Source: Empedobacter falsenii (GTDB lineage Bacteria > Bacteroidota > Bacteroidia > Flavobacteriales > Weeksellaceae). From it: DNA of 40,088 bases. Position 1 is the first letter of the stretch, and every line of letters starts with the position of its first letter. Position numbers and translations under genes: made by a program. The DNA lies in assembly GCF_019308355.1 (NCBI RefSeq), contig NZ_JAAGKM010000025.1, forward strand, positions 1-40,088, read 5' to 3'. Below the pieces are notes generated by a model that was not told the origin of the DNA, searched no databases, and saw nothing but the letters and a program-made list of their open reading frames with translations. This document shows positions 8,869-16,618 of the stretch, piece after piece.

Positions 8869-9152
8869 TTTGCTTTTTACTGTTGCAAATGTAGGGCAGC
8901 ATCATTCACTCAAAAAAATCTTTTTGGGTTTCTATAAAAATTCTTTCCGCCTTGCTCCAACAATTTTTCCAGACACTCCTAAACTCTCAGAGCAAAAAGA
9001 TTTCAAGCCCGATTCAAAACTTGTAAGCAATTACGGGAATTGAATCGGGTTTTGTGTGCCTGATGCTGTCCTGTAATCATCGGCAAAGAAAAAGCCGGAA
9101 CCTCAGTTATACGAATCAATTTAACAGCAGACGTTCTTTGACATCAACGAAA
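8869..9152 (+). repeat. Leader repeat copy A, upstream of the SSB/PRTRC operon
   Basis: This is the most diverged of three related leaders (others near 14766 and 17154). The invariant parts are inverted-repeat arms AAATCTTTTTG (8916-8926) and CAAAAAGATTT (8993-9003), the internal CCAGACACTCCT, and boxA-like GTTCTTTGACAT (9133-9144). Between them copy A has its own hairpin, CCCGATTCAA (9008-9017) with TTGAATCGGG (9040-9049), where copies B and C have a different one. The minus-strand motif TACATTTG (8893-8886) is also kept. After the boxA, GAGTGTCCTCG near 9224 resembles a motif after copy C. The role is probably a regulatory 5' leader. Confidence 0.7.
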
Positions 9153-9299
9153 AAATTAACAAAAACAATAAAGACAAATAATGCTTTTCTCAAAAAGAAA
9201 AGAAAAAAAAGAAGCCGAGTGTCCTCGATACCAAATCAATTCACTCGAAAATTTCAACCAACAATAAACTAAAAAATTAACAAAATAAATCGAAAAATT

Positions 9300-9689
9300 A
9301 TGAACACAATCGTAGGCAGAATTACAAGAAATGCAGAAATCAACACATTAGCAAATGACAAACAGGTCGTTAATTTTTCAGTAGCAACCAACGACAGCTA
9401 CAAAACCAAGCAAGGCGAACGCAAAGAACAAACCACCTATTACAATTGCTCATATTGGATAAATGCCAAGATAGCAGAATATCTTACCAAGGGAACTTTA
9501 GTGGAACTATCGGGAAGAATCAGCAGTAATGCGTGGATAGGCAAAGACGGAGAAATAAAGTCGGGATTAAACTTCAATACTTCACGGATAAAATTTCACG
9601 GAAGCGGACAGAAATCACAAAATTACAATGAACCAACCGAAACCTCTAATGTTTTTACAGAAGAAACAGAGGACGATTTACCATTTTAA
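9300..9689 (+). CDS. ssb: Single-stranded DNA-binding protein
   Basis: This 129-residue OB-fold protein begins MNTIVGRITRNAEI. It contains VNFSVATNDSYK and, in the L45 region, TYYNCSYWINAKIAEYLTKGTLVELSGRISSNAW, all typical of SSB. The acidic C-terminal tail ends DDLPF, the canonical partner-binding tip. It is shorter than chromosomal SSB because the glycine-rich linker is brief, as is usual for element-encoded copies. It is the first gene after leader copy A and is followed by small conserved island genes and the PRTRC cassette. It probably coats ssDNA during element replication or transfer. Confidence 0.93.
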   Translation: MNTIVGRITRNAEINTLANDKQVVNFSVATNDSYKTKQGERKEQTTYYNCSYWINAKIAEYLTKGTLVELSGRISSNAWIGKDGEIKSGLNFNTSRIKFHGSGQKSQNYNEPTETSNVFTEETEDDLPF

Positions 9690-9700
9690 AATTCAGAAAT

Positions 9701-9949
9701 ATGGAAGCACAATTCAATTTTCAAGTTAAACACAGAAACACTGAAATAGATTGGGAAGATGTAGCCGTAGGTTATCAAATCTTTTGCGACAGAACCACCG
9801 CAGTACGCTATGCGAGAAGAATCTCAAAAATTTTTCAATCTGAAATCCGAATGACCGAGGGAACTAATCCTTTCAAAACAAGCGGTACTTACATTTACGA
9901 AAAAGCAGAACCTTTAAAAATCAAAAATTATGGCAAACTGGTGCAGTAA
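9701..9949 (+). CDS. Conserved hypothetical island protein (82 aa)
   Basis: This short protein has mixed alpha/beta character and many aromatic residues, including EIDWEDVAVGYQIFCDRTTAVRYARRISKIF. I recognise no named domain. It begins 11 bases after ssb, and its end overlaps the next gene by 20 bases, so it is translated within the same operon. The tight packing and the consistent codon use with its neighbours support a real gene. Confidence 0.65.
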   Translation: MEAQFNFQVKHRNTEIDWEDVAVGYQIFCDRTTAVRYARRISKIFQSEIRMTEGTNPFKTSGTYIYEKAEPLKIKNYGKLVQ

Positions 9950-10442
9950 TACAGTTGTTTTCGAGGGAAGTCCCGAAGCAATTGAACAAATGAAATGGTT
10001 GTTTCATGCAATGGCAACCAAAGAACAGCAGGAACAAAAAGGGCAACTTCCCGAGTGGGTAAATCAACACAATGGCGGATATTTCTTCGATTTGTATTCT
10101 GATGACAATAATACAGAAGTATTTCAGTATCAAACCAAATGGTCGCCAAATATTGAAATCGTACAAGAAATAGCAGAACATTACAAAGTAGATTTTGTGC
10201 AGGATTACGAAGAAATGGGCAATCTTGTCTACGGAAAAGCAAGGTACTACAACGGAATACTTCAAGACATCTATCTCGAAGATGAAGATTTTGAGCAGTA
10301 CGAATATGACGAAGAAACCGATAATTACCACTTTGAGGGCGAGACCTATAACAGCGATGCAGAAATCTTGGAAATTCTTTTAGAACGAAAAATCAACGGT
10401 CAATTATCTAAAATTGACCATCAACCGACAACAATCAACTAA
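9930..10442 (+). CDS. DUF1281/Api92-like ferredoxin-fold protein
   Basis: This 170-residue protein begins MANWCSNTVVFEGSPEAIEQM, the characteristic opening of the DUF1281/Api92 (YubB ferredoxin-like) family found on plasmids, phages and conjugative elements. The middle contains FDLYSD and TKWSPNIEIVQEIAEHYKVDF, also typical. The C-terminal third is very acidic (ED, EY and DE runs). The function is unknown in the family. It overlaps the gene upstream by 20 bases and is followed 6 bases later by PRTRC protein E. Confidence 0.7.
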   Translation: MANWCSNTVVFEGSPEAIEQMKWLFHAMATKEQQEQKGQLPEWVNQHNGGYFFDLYSDDNNTEVFQYQTKWSPNIEIVQEIAEHYKVDFVQDYEEMGNLVYGKARYYNGILQDIYLEDEDFEQYEYDEETDNYHFEGETYNSDAEILEILLERKINGQLSKIDHQPTTIN

Positions 10443-10448
10443 ACTAAT

Positions 10449-10982
10449 ATGCAGGCCAATTTTTTCAGACAACTCGCAAAAATAAATCTTTCGGGAGATT
10501 TGCAAATCACGCTTCGCCCGACCACAGAAAACAGTTTTGTCCTTTCTGTATTGCTCAATAATGAGCAATGTGGGGATGAAGCAAGAAAGCTCATTCCGCC
10601 TTTGAATCTTCGGGGAACAGCCGAAGAACTCGACAACGGATTTTTTGAAACCATTTCCGTACCGTTACAGACCGCTTCGGGATTAATGGTGGATATGGAA
10701 ACCTTTATGAAACAGCTTGAAGAAGCTAAAAAGCAATCCGCAATGGAAAAGGAAAAAGCGGACAGGGAAAAAAAGGAAAAGGAAGCCAAAGCGAAAAAAT
10801 ACAAGGAAGCGTTCCAAAAAGCCGAAGCACTTGAAAAAGAGGGCAAATACAAAGAAGCGTGGTCGGCACTTCCCAAAATATCGGAAAACCCCGATTTTGC
10901 CGAAGCTATTCGCAAAAAGCAGGATGAATACGAAAGTCATTTCGCCCATAATCTTTTTTCAGAAACTCCAACCGAAGTCTAA
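10449..10982 (+). CDS. PRTRC system protein E
   Basis: This 177-residue protein begins MQANFFRQLAKINLSGDLQITL, matching the short N-terminal beta-rich domain of PRTRC E (about residues 1-90). A strongly charged coiled coil (KKQSAMEKEKADREKKEKEAK and on, about residues 95-150) and a short acidic tail follow. The biochemical role is unknown. Its identity is supported by its position as the first gene of the E-C-F-B-ThiF set, 17 bases before protein C. Confidence 0.8.
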   Translation: MQANFFRQLAKINLSGDLQITLRPTTENSFVLSVLLNNEQCGDEARKLIPPLNLRGTAEELDNGFFETISVPLQTASGLMVDMETFMKQLEEAKKQSAMEKEKADREKKEKEAKAKKYKEAFQKAEALEKEGKYKEAWSALPKISENPDFAEAIRKKQDEYESHFAHNLFSETPTEV

Positions 10983-10999
10983 TCTTAAAAATCAGAACA

Positions 11000-11218
11000 A
11001 TGTTATTAGCAACACAATTAGAAAGGGTTTTTATCCTCAAAGACAACGGACAGGAAATTCGTTTGACAGACCCCGAACCCAAATGGAGCGTAGAAGCGGT
11101 TATGAATTTTTATGCCAATAATTACCCGATTTTAACCACCGCTAAAGTTTCCGCACCAAAAATTGAAGATGATACCGTTCAATACTTATTTGAAAGCATA
11201 ATGGGAACAAAAGGATAA
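11000..11218 (+). CDS. PRTRC system protein C (prokaryotic ubiquitin-like)
   Basis: This 72-residue protein has a beta-grasp-like pattern: TQLERVFILKDNGQEIRLTD, then a helix (SVEAVMNFYANNYP), then VQYLFESIMGTKG. It ends in a terminal glycine, as expected for a ubiquitin-like modifier that an E1 could adenylate without prior cleavage. PRTRC C has been placed in the Prok_Ub group by comparative genomics. The E1-like ThiF and E2-like protein B are encoded further on in the same operon. Conjugation activity is inferred only. Confidence 0.85.
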   Translation: MLLATQLERVFILKDNGQEIRLTDPEPKWSVEAVMNFYANNYPILTTAKVSAPKIEDDTVQYLFESIMGTKG

Positions 11219-11234
11219 TTTAAAACCGTAAACA

Positions 11235-12392
11235 ATGGAATATGCAACACAATATTATATCGGGAGCAATCAGCGTTCCCGAAGAACAGCAACAACGAAG
11301 ATTACACCGACAGTTGGGAGAGTTCGCAAAGTGGCTTCAAAAACCGAAAACAGCGAACGAGATACGGAAAGACAAGCAGAAATCCGTACCAATAGCAATG
11401 CTTCCAATGGTTTTCTAAAGTGCCGATTTCTACCGAAACAGGAAGAAATATCAACCATACAAGATTGTAAAATAATTGCAAGAACAGAGAGGGATTTTTA
11501 TAAATCCCTTTCCAATTTTGCCCGACAATACAATATTGAACCAATGCAGACCAAAGATTTTAATTTTCCCTATAATATGGCTTTGGCAATGTGGGATATA
11601 GAAAACAAAGTGAAGTACACCAATGAAGATTGGAAAAGTTTTAAGCTCATTCGGAACAATAAGAAAATCCATTTTGCGAAAGAGGAACGATATTATACAG
11701 GAACATCTCTTTATTATGTTCCCATTGTACCGCTTTTTCAAATGCTCCACGACAAGAGTTGTAAAAAGAACGCCCAACTATTACTTTCGGTTTGCAGTTA
11801 TCTGTATCACATTGTAGATGTTCCTTATTACAGAAGACAGGAAAGCTATCTGTATTGGATATACGAAATGCACGAAGATTGGATAGAACAGGGTGATGAA
11901 GCGGAAGAAGATATACAGGAGTTCAGGCGTGAATTTATAATATCGAAAACCATAGGCGACAAAATAGAGCAGAAGTTGTATAACCGGAAGAATCTGGAAA
12001 TGTTTGAACAGCGTTTGAACCATTTTGAAAGTCACACCGATTTTGACCGCAATTGCTATAAAGTTGCTTCCGATGCCTTTGCTCTTTATACGGAATATCC
12101 GAAAACATCAATTTTCAGAAATCAGCCAACTCCCGATAAAAACCCATATTTTGATGATGAGAATAAATCAATCGGAATGGAAATGTATATTTCTTTTGTT
12201 GCTGATACCAAAGGTAACCTGTATAACAACATTGAAGAAAGTATTAATGCAGAGTTCAACGAATACGGAAGTGTCGAAGAACCTACTGTTTATACTCCCA
12301 TTAACGAAACCGCAATTATCAAAGCTGATTTTGATTTTGAAAACCGTCTGTTTACCCTAATGGATGATTTATACAAAGTATTAGCTATTTAA
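11235..12392 (+). CDS. PRTRC system protein F (N-terminus probably frameshifted)
   Basis: The frame from 11235 gives 385 residues. The part from about residue 75, including KIIARTERDFYKSLSNFARQYNI, matches PRTRC F. The first roughly 60 residues are Thr, Ser and Arg-rich and look like an out-of-frame read. The +1 frame from ATG 11242 gives a more protein-like 58 residues (SVPEEQQQRRLHRQLGEFAKWL) and stops at 11416-11418. A one-base shift near 11395-11470 would join that N-terminus to the main body. It may be a sequencing indel, a mutation or programmed frameshifting. The function of F is unknown. It starts 16 bases after protein C. Confidence 0.8.
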   Translation: MEYATQYYIGSNQRSRRTATTKITPTVGRVRKVASKTENSERDTERQAEIRTNSNASNGFLKCRFLPKQEEISTIQDCKIIARTERDFYKSLSNFARQYNIEPMQTKDFNFPYNMALAMWDIENKVKYTNEDWKSFKLIRNNKKIHFAKEERYYTGTSLYYVPIVPLFQMLHDKSCKKNAQLLLSVCSYLYHIVDVPYYRRQESYLYWIYEMHEDWIEQGDEAEEDIQEFRREFIISKTIGDKIEQKLYNRKNLEMFEQRLNHFESHTDFDRNCYKVASDAFALYTEYPKTSIFRNQPTPDKNPYFDDENKSIGMEMYISFVADTKGNLYNNIEESINAEFNEYGSVEEPTVYTPINETAIIKADFDFENRLFTLMDDLYKVLAI

Positions 12393-12407
12393 AACAACAA
12401 AACAAAA

Positions 12408-13133
12408 ATGAATGATATAATTGATACAGCCGAAGACTTCGGAACATTGTATGAACCAAAGTCCGCATTGGTTTTTTATGAATCCTTAGATAATAATGAA
12501 ACAATGTATGTAGAGCATTTTGATATGGACAGAAACGGAAATCCAATCAATGCCCACCCTTTGACCGTAAACGAAGCCAGAGCATTGGCAAAGTCTTTAC
12601 ATTCCGATGAAGAAAAAGACAAAACTTTTCTAAAGCAAAAAGGAATTTTGCCTACCCATATTCTGAATATCAATCCGAGCCAAAACGGTTCAGTGATTTG
12701 GTACACTAATGCACAGCTAAGACAAATGTACTTTGTGAAAAATCTGGAAATTTCTAACGGAACAGCGGAAGTTCCTGCAATGCTTTGGTATGCCGATAAA
12801 GAAAACCTTTCCGTATTTGCATTGGCAAATGACAATAGACCAACCGAAAGAACACCATTGTACTACTCCCCATTTTTCAATGTGTATGAAGATGGCAAGG
12901 TATGTATGGGAACAGTAGATGTCCATATCAAAAATTCGGTTTCGGTAGAAGAATTTACAAAGGCGTGGGAAGATTATTTTTTCAATTCCTATTTCAGTCA
13001 TTTATTGGACAATTATAATCCGATAAAAGGGAACTGTGTAAACCTTTGGAAGAAATTAATTGAAACAAAAGAAACCTATCCTGTCAAAACATTGAAAAAG
13101 AATAATAAAATCCTTAAAAACCTATTACGATGA
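12408..13133 (+). CDS. PRTRC system protein B (E2-like fold)
   Basis: This 241-residue protein belongs to the PRTRC B / Prok-E2_D group. The conserved core is TPLYYSPFFNVYEDGKVCMGTV (split here at residues 149-170). Cys166 sits where the catalytic cysteine of E2 ubiquitin-conjugating proteins lies, and an upstream tryptophan and tyrosine complete the pattern. With the Ub-like protein C and the ThiF E1 homologue it could form a minimal conjugation cascade. The stop codon overlaps the ThiF gene by 4 bases (ATGA), suggesting coupled translation. Confidence 0.85.
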   Translation: MNDIIDTAEDFGTLYEPKSALVFYESLDNNETMYVEHFDMDRNGNPINAHPLTVNEARALAKSLHSDEEKDKTFLKQKGILPTHILNINPSQNGSVIWYTNAQLRQMYFVKNLEISNGTAEVPAMLWYADKENLSVFALANDNRPTERTPLYYSPFFNVYEDGKVCMGTVDVHIKNSVSVEEFTKAWEDYFFNSYFSHLLDNYNPIKGNCVNLWKKLIETKETYPVKTLKKNNKILKNLLR

Positions 13134-13951
13134 ATACAGAAAATGAAACATTCAGAACCAAAGTCCACTTTACGGACAACGAGTTGCTCAATCCTGCCAA
13201 TCCGATTTCGGTAAACCTAATCGGAGCAGGAGGAACAGGTTCAAAAGTCTTGACCGCTTTAATGGAAATGAACCACAGCCTGATTGAATTACGACACGCA
13301 GGATTGCAGGTTCGTCTGTGGGATGATGATAGTATCACAAGCGCCAATTTAGGAAGACAACGTTTTGCGGAATGCGAAACAGGATTATATAAATCCGTTG
13401 CTCTAATCAATCGTGCCAACCGTTGGGCAGGTACAAACTGGAAAGCTGAAACCGTAAAATATGAAAAAAACAGTTTTGGCAGATTGCCAGACAATGCAAA
13501 AGCAATGATTACCATTACCTGTGTGGACAGTGTAAAAGCAAGGTTCGGTGTTGCTGAAATTCTGAAAGAAAAAGACAATTACAGGAATTACAGCAATGAA
13601 CCGAGATATTGGTTAGACTTTGGCAATAGTAAAGATATAGGGCAAGTATTGTTATCTACCGTAGGAAATATTCGACAACCCAATTCTAATAAATACGAAA
13701 CGGTTGGAAATCTCCCTTTTGTTACGGAAGAGTTTAGAGAACTGTTGCAACAATCCGAAACCGAAGATGATATGCCGAGTTGCTCACTTGCAGAAGCATT
13801 GGAAAAGCAGGATTTATATATCAATTCTACTTTGGCACAAATGGGATGTTCTCTTTTATGGAACTTATTCCGCAACGGACTGACCGAAAACAGGGGATTC
13901 TTTCTTAATCTGAAAGATTTCAGAACCCAACCCATAAAAGTCGCCCGATGA
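13130..13951 (+). CDS. PRTRC system ThiF family protein (E1-like adenylyltransferase)
   Basis: This 273-residue protein has a Rossmann nucleotide-binding motif NLIGAGGTGSKV (glycines 32, 34, 35 and 37), acidic DDD at 65-67, and the E1/ThiF arginine motif NLGRQRF (Arg76, Arg78). The later TCVDSVKAR segment holds Cys131 and Asp133. PSCSL (Cys218) is a candidate acceptor cysteine. It would activate the C-terminal glycine of PRTRC C. No PRTRC protein A (JAMM protease) and no ParB-like PRTRC gene follows here. The stop codon lies inside a 7-bp hairpin that begins the shared 3' repeat. Confidence 0.9.
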   Translation: MNTENETFRTKVHFTDNELLNPANPISVNLIGAGGTGSKVLTALMEMNHSLIELRHAGLQVRLWDDDSITSANLGRQRFAECETGLYKSVALINRANRWAGTNWKAETVKYEKNSFGRLPDNAKAMITITCVDSVKARFGVAEILKEKDNYRNYSNEPRYWLDFGNSKDIGQVLLSTVGNIRQPNSNKYETVGNLPFVTEEFRELLQQSETEDDMPSCSLAEALEKQDLYINSTLAQMGCSLLWNLFRNGLTENRGFFLNLKDFRTQPIKVAR

Positions 13952-14093
13952 AAATTCGGGCGGCAAAAATGCAATTCCTCCCTGTGGTCGGAATCGCATT
14001 TTTGCTGTTTAAAGCGGATGCAACCTCTTATCAAAATATTTTTCCTGTACTTTTCCTTTGGATTTTTTTGAAAAGAAGTTGCGGGCTATTTAG
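13942..14093 (+). repeat. 3' operon-end repeat, copy 1, with strong hairpin
   Basis: A 7-bp stem (13942-13948 with 13956-13962) overlaps the ThiF stop. A longer stem follows, with GCAAAAATGC (13963-13972) and GCATTTTTGC (13996-14005) extended inward by ATTCC/GGAAT, and a loop tccctgtggtc. Downstream sequence to about 14090 (including TTTTGAAAAGAAGTTGCGGGCT) also recurs in the copy at 18651-18780. No long T-tract follows the stem, so it may be an RNA stability element or a processing site rather than a classical terminator. Confidence 0.65.
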
Positions 14094-14106
14094 TACAGTA
14101 ATGAAG

Positions 14107-14709
14107 TTACTGTTTTTTTAGATTATCAATTTTCTGCATTAATTCTTCATAATGTATTTGTGAATGACATTCTGCACAAACAGAAATTAAATCTTCTAAC
14201 TTTTCATTAAAAATATTTTTATAAGTTAAATGATGTGCGTGAAATGCCGGTCTGCTTTTACATTTGGTACAGGTATATCCATCTCTTTTGAAAACCATTT
14301 CTCTTTTTGCTCTCCATTCAGGAGATTCCAGATACTTATGATATTTTCCTTTGGGTGAACTCAAATAATTAGAATATGATACACTCTCATATATAAGTTT
14401 TTTATCAAAGTTTACCTTTTCTCTCCATTCTTCAAAATATTCAGAATCAAACTCTCCGCGAATATCAATATCAGATGTATATTTCACAGGGAAATTTCTT
14501 TTAGCTCCTCCACAATTTTTACATTGCTCATATAATCTGAAATTTGGAAAAAATTTAACGTCATTAACAACAATTTTGTTAGGGTTTCGACAACACTCGT
14601 CAGAACGTTTTATTTCTTCATACTCACAATTTTTACATCTATAAATATCGTGATATTCAGCTTCGTAGTATTTTTCAAGAATACCATTTTTACATCTGCT
14701 ACAATCCAT
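14107..14709 (-). CDS. HNH endonuclease with N-terminal zinc ribbons
   Basis: This 200-residue protein has several CxxC knuckles: CSRC at residues 3-6, CKNC near 27 and CKNC near 63. A C-terminal HNH nuclease core follows, with YTCTKCKSRPAFHAHHLTY and NEKLEDLISVCAECHSQIH, giving the HH, N, and zinc-binding C-x-x-C pairs. It is encoded against the direction of the flanking operons, exactly between the 3' repeat of the PRTRC operon and leader copy B. A TATTTTTG motif in that leader (14792-14785) could be its promoter. It may be a homing-like passenger or a defence nuclease, and the target is unknown. Confidence 0.85.
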   Translation of the reverse strand: MDCSRCKNGILEKYYEAEYHDIYRCKNCEYEEIKRSDECCRNPNKIVVNDVKFFPNFRLYEQCKNCGGAKRNFPVKYTSDIDIRGEFDSEYFEEWREKVNFDKKLIYESVSYSNYLSSPKGKYHKYLESPEWRAKREMVFKRDGYTCTKCKSRPAFHAHHLTYKNIFNEKLEDLISVCAECHSQIHYEELMQKIDNLKKQ

Positions 14710-14765
14710 AAATTTTAATTTTACTGTGGAAAGATAATCAGCATCGATTGCTTATTGGCAGACCA

Positions 14766-15026
14766 TCAGTTCGTTTTCAGTATGCAAAAATACAAATCCC
14801 GTTTCTGCTCAAAAAAATCTTTTTGGGTTTCTAAAAAAATTCTTTCCACAAGCTTCAACAATTTTCCCAGACACTCCTGAATCCTGCGGACAAAAAGATT
14901 TCGCAGCCTTCATTCCAATGCTTCCATTTCGGTTTTGGCTGAAACGGAATTTCTATCGTCAAAAAGCAATGAAAAACGACACACAGGTCAGACAAAAAAG
15001 CAAAGCGTTCTTTGACATTTCCGAAA
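14766..15026 (+). repeat. Leader repeat copy B
   Basis: Copy B is nearly identical to copy C (17154-17412) over its length. It has inverted-repeat arms AAATCTTTTTG (14815-14825) and CAAAAAGATTT (14891-14901) 65 bases apart. A second hairpin pairs TTCCATTTC (14922-14930) with GAAACGGAA (14941-14949). BoxA-like GTTCTTTGACAT lies at 15007-15018, 53 bases before the next ATG. On the minus strand TTG (14812-14810), 17 bases and TATTTTTG (14792-14785) form a promoter-like motif facing the HNH gene. It is probably a structured 5' leader plus a divergent promoter. Confidence 0.75.
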
Positions 15027-15070
15027 ATAATTAAAAAAATAGAATCATTAACAATTATAAATTTCAAAAT

Positions 15071-15496
15071 ATGAGAACTAAAAAAACAGAACAAATAGAA
15101 TTTTTCAGTTTAGGAAACGGTATTTCGGTTTGCGATACCAACCGGGAAGTAAACGGAGATTATAAGAAAGTAGCTCACATATCAAAATACAGAGAAGTAA
15201 ATTTTTTATGTCGGGTTTCAGATGAAGCAAAAAATAAGATACTGTACTACGCTGAAAGTGCAAATCCAAGAATTTCCATGACACAGGATGAACCTGTTTT
15301 CATCGAGAAAACATTCAGGTACAATGTTAATTTCAAAGAATTTAAAAAGGTCTGCTATGCCTATAATCTGGAACAGGCATTTACAGAAGCCGATGTATTT
15401 GCAAGAAAACATCAATTATCTTCAGACTTTACGATTGACGAAACAGAAAAGTTCGTAGAGAATCCCCCTTATTTCGGCATTAAAGAACCACTTTAA
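15071..15496 (+). CDS. Conserved hypothetical island protein (141 aa)
   Basis: This soluble 141-residue protein is the first gene after leader copy B. It contains VAHISKYREVNFLCRVSDEAKNKI and a second half with TFRYNVNFKEFKKVCYAYNLEQAF. I recognise no named domain. The regular mix of strands and helices and the consistent codon use suggest a real gene. Its position behind a leader shared with the SSB/PRTRC operon places it among the element's coordinated accessory genes. Confidence 0.65.
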   Translation: MRTKKTEQIEFFSLGNGISVCDTNREVNGDYKKVAHISKYREVNFLCRVSDEAKNKILYYAESANPRISMTQDEPVFIEKTFRYNVNFKEFKKVCYAYNLEQAFTEADVFARKHQLSSDFTIDETEKFVENPPYFGIKEPL

Positions 15497-15498
15497 AA

Positions 15499-15630
15499 AT
15501 GAGAAAATTAGAAATTAAAATACAGAACAAAAAAGGAAACGAGCCCAAATACAAAGCAAATTTGGGTTTTGTTTCCCCTTTAATGAATGCAGAACGTCTG
15601 TTATTGCCAAACCACAAAAAAATAAAATAG
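15499..15630 (+). CDS. Short frame, probable 5' part of the following gene
   Basis: Forty-three codons from ATG 15499 give MRKLEIKIQNKKGNEPKYKA and end at TAG 15628. It starts 2 bases after the preceding stop. The next gene's frame is open upstream of its ATG from about 15594, encoding TSVIAKPQKNKIDTYQAKTT, which reads like natural protein. The two frames overlap at 15585-15600, so a one-base shift there would make a single gene, 15499-16211. It is either a true small gene or one half of a broken one. Confidence 0.4.
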   Translation: MRKLEIKIQNKKGNEPKYKANLGFVSPLMNAERLLLPNHKKIK

Positions 15631-15671
15631 ATACTTATCAAGCGAAAACGACTTTAAGCCAAGCCGAGAAA

Positions 15672-16211
15672 ATGGTTGAAGGGCTACCCCTTTCAGCAGA
15701 AGAGTATCTCAATATTTTGAATATTGAAGGACTCAACGAATTTCCTCCTGAAAAGTTTCAGATTGTTCTAAAAACCATTGACGATTTTTTTAAATATCAT
15801 GGATATCCAAAAAATGAATATCCGCTCAGGGTATTCTATGGCTTTAAAAAACTGACGAAAAAAATAGTAAAAAAACCTTCTGTAATAATCCTTTATGAGA
15901 ATGGATGCTCACGATTAAATGATAAATATGTTCATAGAGCAATGAAAGTTACTTATCAGAGATTACAGACAGATAAAGAAAAAGAGGATGCCAAATACAG
16001 TAACAGATTATTTTCAAAGTATGAATATTTTATCAATGAGAAAGTCTGGAAAGGTAATGTTGATGCAATTCTACGACATAATTTTTCTGCTGATAAAAAT
16101 AATGTTCCGAAAGATGAAAGGGAGCATATAAGAGAACTTCTGAAAAAAGAAGTCTTCGATTTCTACGGAGATAAAGTTTCAAGATTTTTTCAATCATCAT
16201 TTGATTTTTGA
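15672..16211 (+). CDS. Hypothetical island protein (179 aa), possibly missing its N-terminus
   Basis: The first in-frame ATG gives 179 residues beginning MVEGLPLSAEEYLNILNIEG. The protein is helical and charged (KKLTKKIVKKPSVIILYENG; later TDKEKEDAKYSNRLFSKYE). No domain was recognised. The frame is open for about 80 bases upstream with plausible coding content, which suggests the true start is the ATG at 15499 and that a one-base indel separates them. It is the third frame behind leader copy B. Confidence 0.6.
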   Translation: MVEGLPLSAEEYLNILNIEGLNEFPPEKFQIVLKTIDDFFKYHGYPKNEYPLRVFYGFKKLTKKIVKKPSVIILYENGCSRLNDKYVHRAMKVTYQRLQTDKEKEDAKYSNRLFSKYEYFINEKVWKGNVDAILRHNFSADKNNVPKDEREHIRELLKKEVFDFYGDKVSRFFQSSFDF

Positions 16212-16295
16212 GGCTATGATTATTAGAGAATAAAAGAGAACACTATTTTATAGAAACCATTGAAACACTAAAGCAAATAAATTAAAAATTTCAAT

Positions 16296-16574
16296 ATGAA
16301 AACATTCACTCAAAAATTAGAAAATTTAAGAGAATCGGCATATCTGACCATAGTCAACCATTTAACCTTAATAGGAGAAGAAAGCTGTCACAGTCATCAG
16401 ATTATTATTCCTGTCAGAAAGGAAAATTTGCAATTCAACCTCAATAATGGCAGGTGGTTAGAGGAAATCGGAAGTGTTATTATTGATAATGAAGGATACC
16501 AATACGGTTTATCCGTTCTTGATGATGAACAGCTATGCAGTATTACTGACCACATAATAGAGTTAGCAAAATAG
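16296..16574 (+). CDS. Small conserved hypothetical island protein (92 aa)
   Basis: This 92-residue soluble protein begins MKTFTQKLENLRESAYLTIV and contains a strand-rich centre (HQIIIPVRKENLQFNLNNGRW). I recognise no family. It follows the 179-residue gene by 84 bases and precedes another small gene by 44, all on the plus strand. The three to four genes look like one accessory transcript behind leader copy B. Confidence 0.6.
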   Translation: MKTFTQKLENLRESAYLTIVNHLTLIGEESCHSHQIIIPVRKENLQFNLNNGRWLEEIGSVIIDNEGYQYGLSVLDDEQLCSITDHIIELAK

Positions 16575-16618
16575 ACATTCAATAATCAGATATAAAACAA
16601 CCCTTAATAATAAAAATT

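Noticed and set aside
9054-9272. 72-codon basic frame in leader A
   Set aside because: Rich in Arg, Lys, Ser and Thr with no fold pattern. It overlaps the conserved leader and boxA-like element, which explains the sequence better.
9921-11121. Several long frames opposite or overlapping the PRTRC E and DUF1281-like genes
   Set aside because: They are low-complexity Phe/Lys frames caused by the coding strand's codon bias; the genes with known family motifs occupy the same bases.
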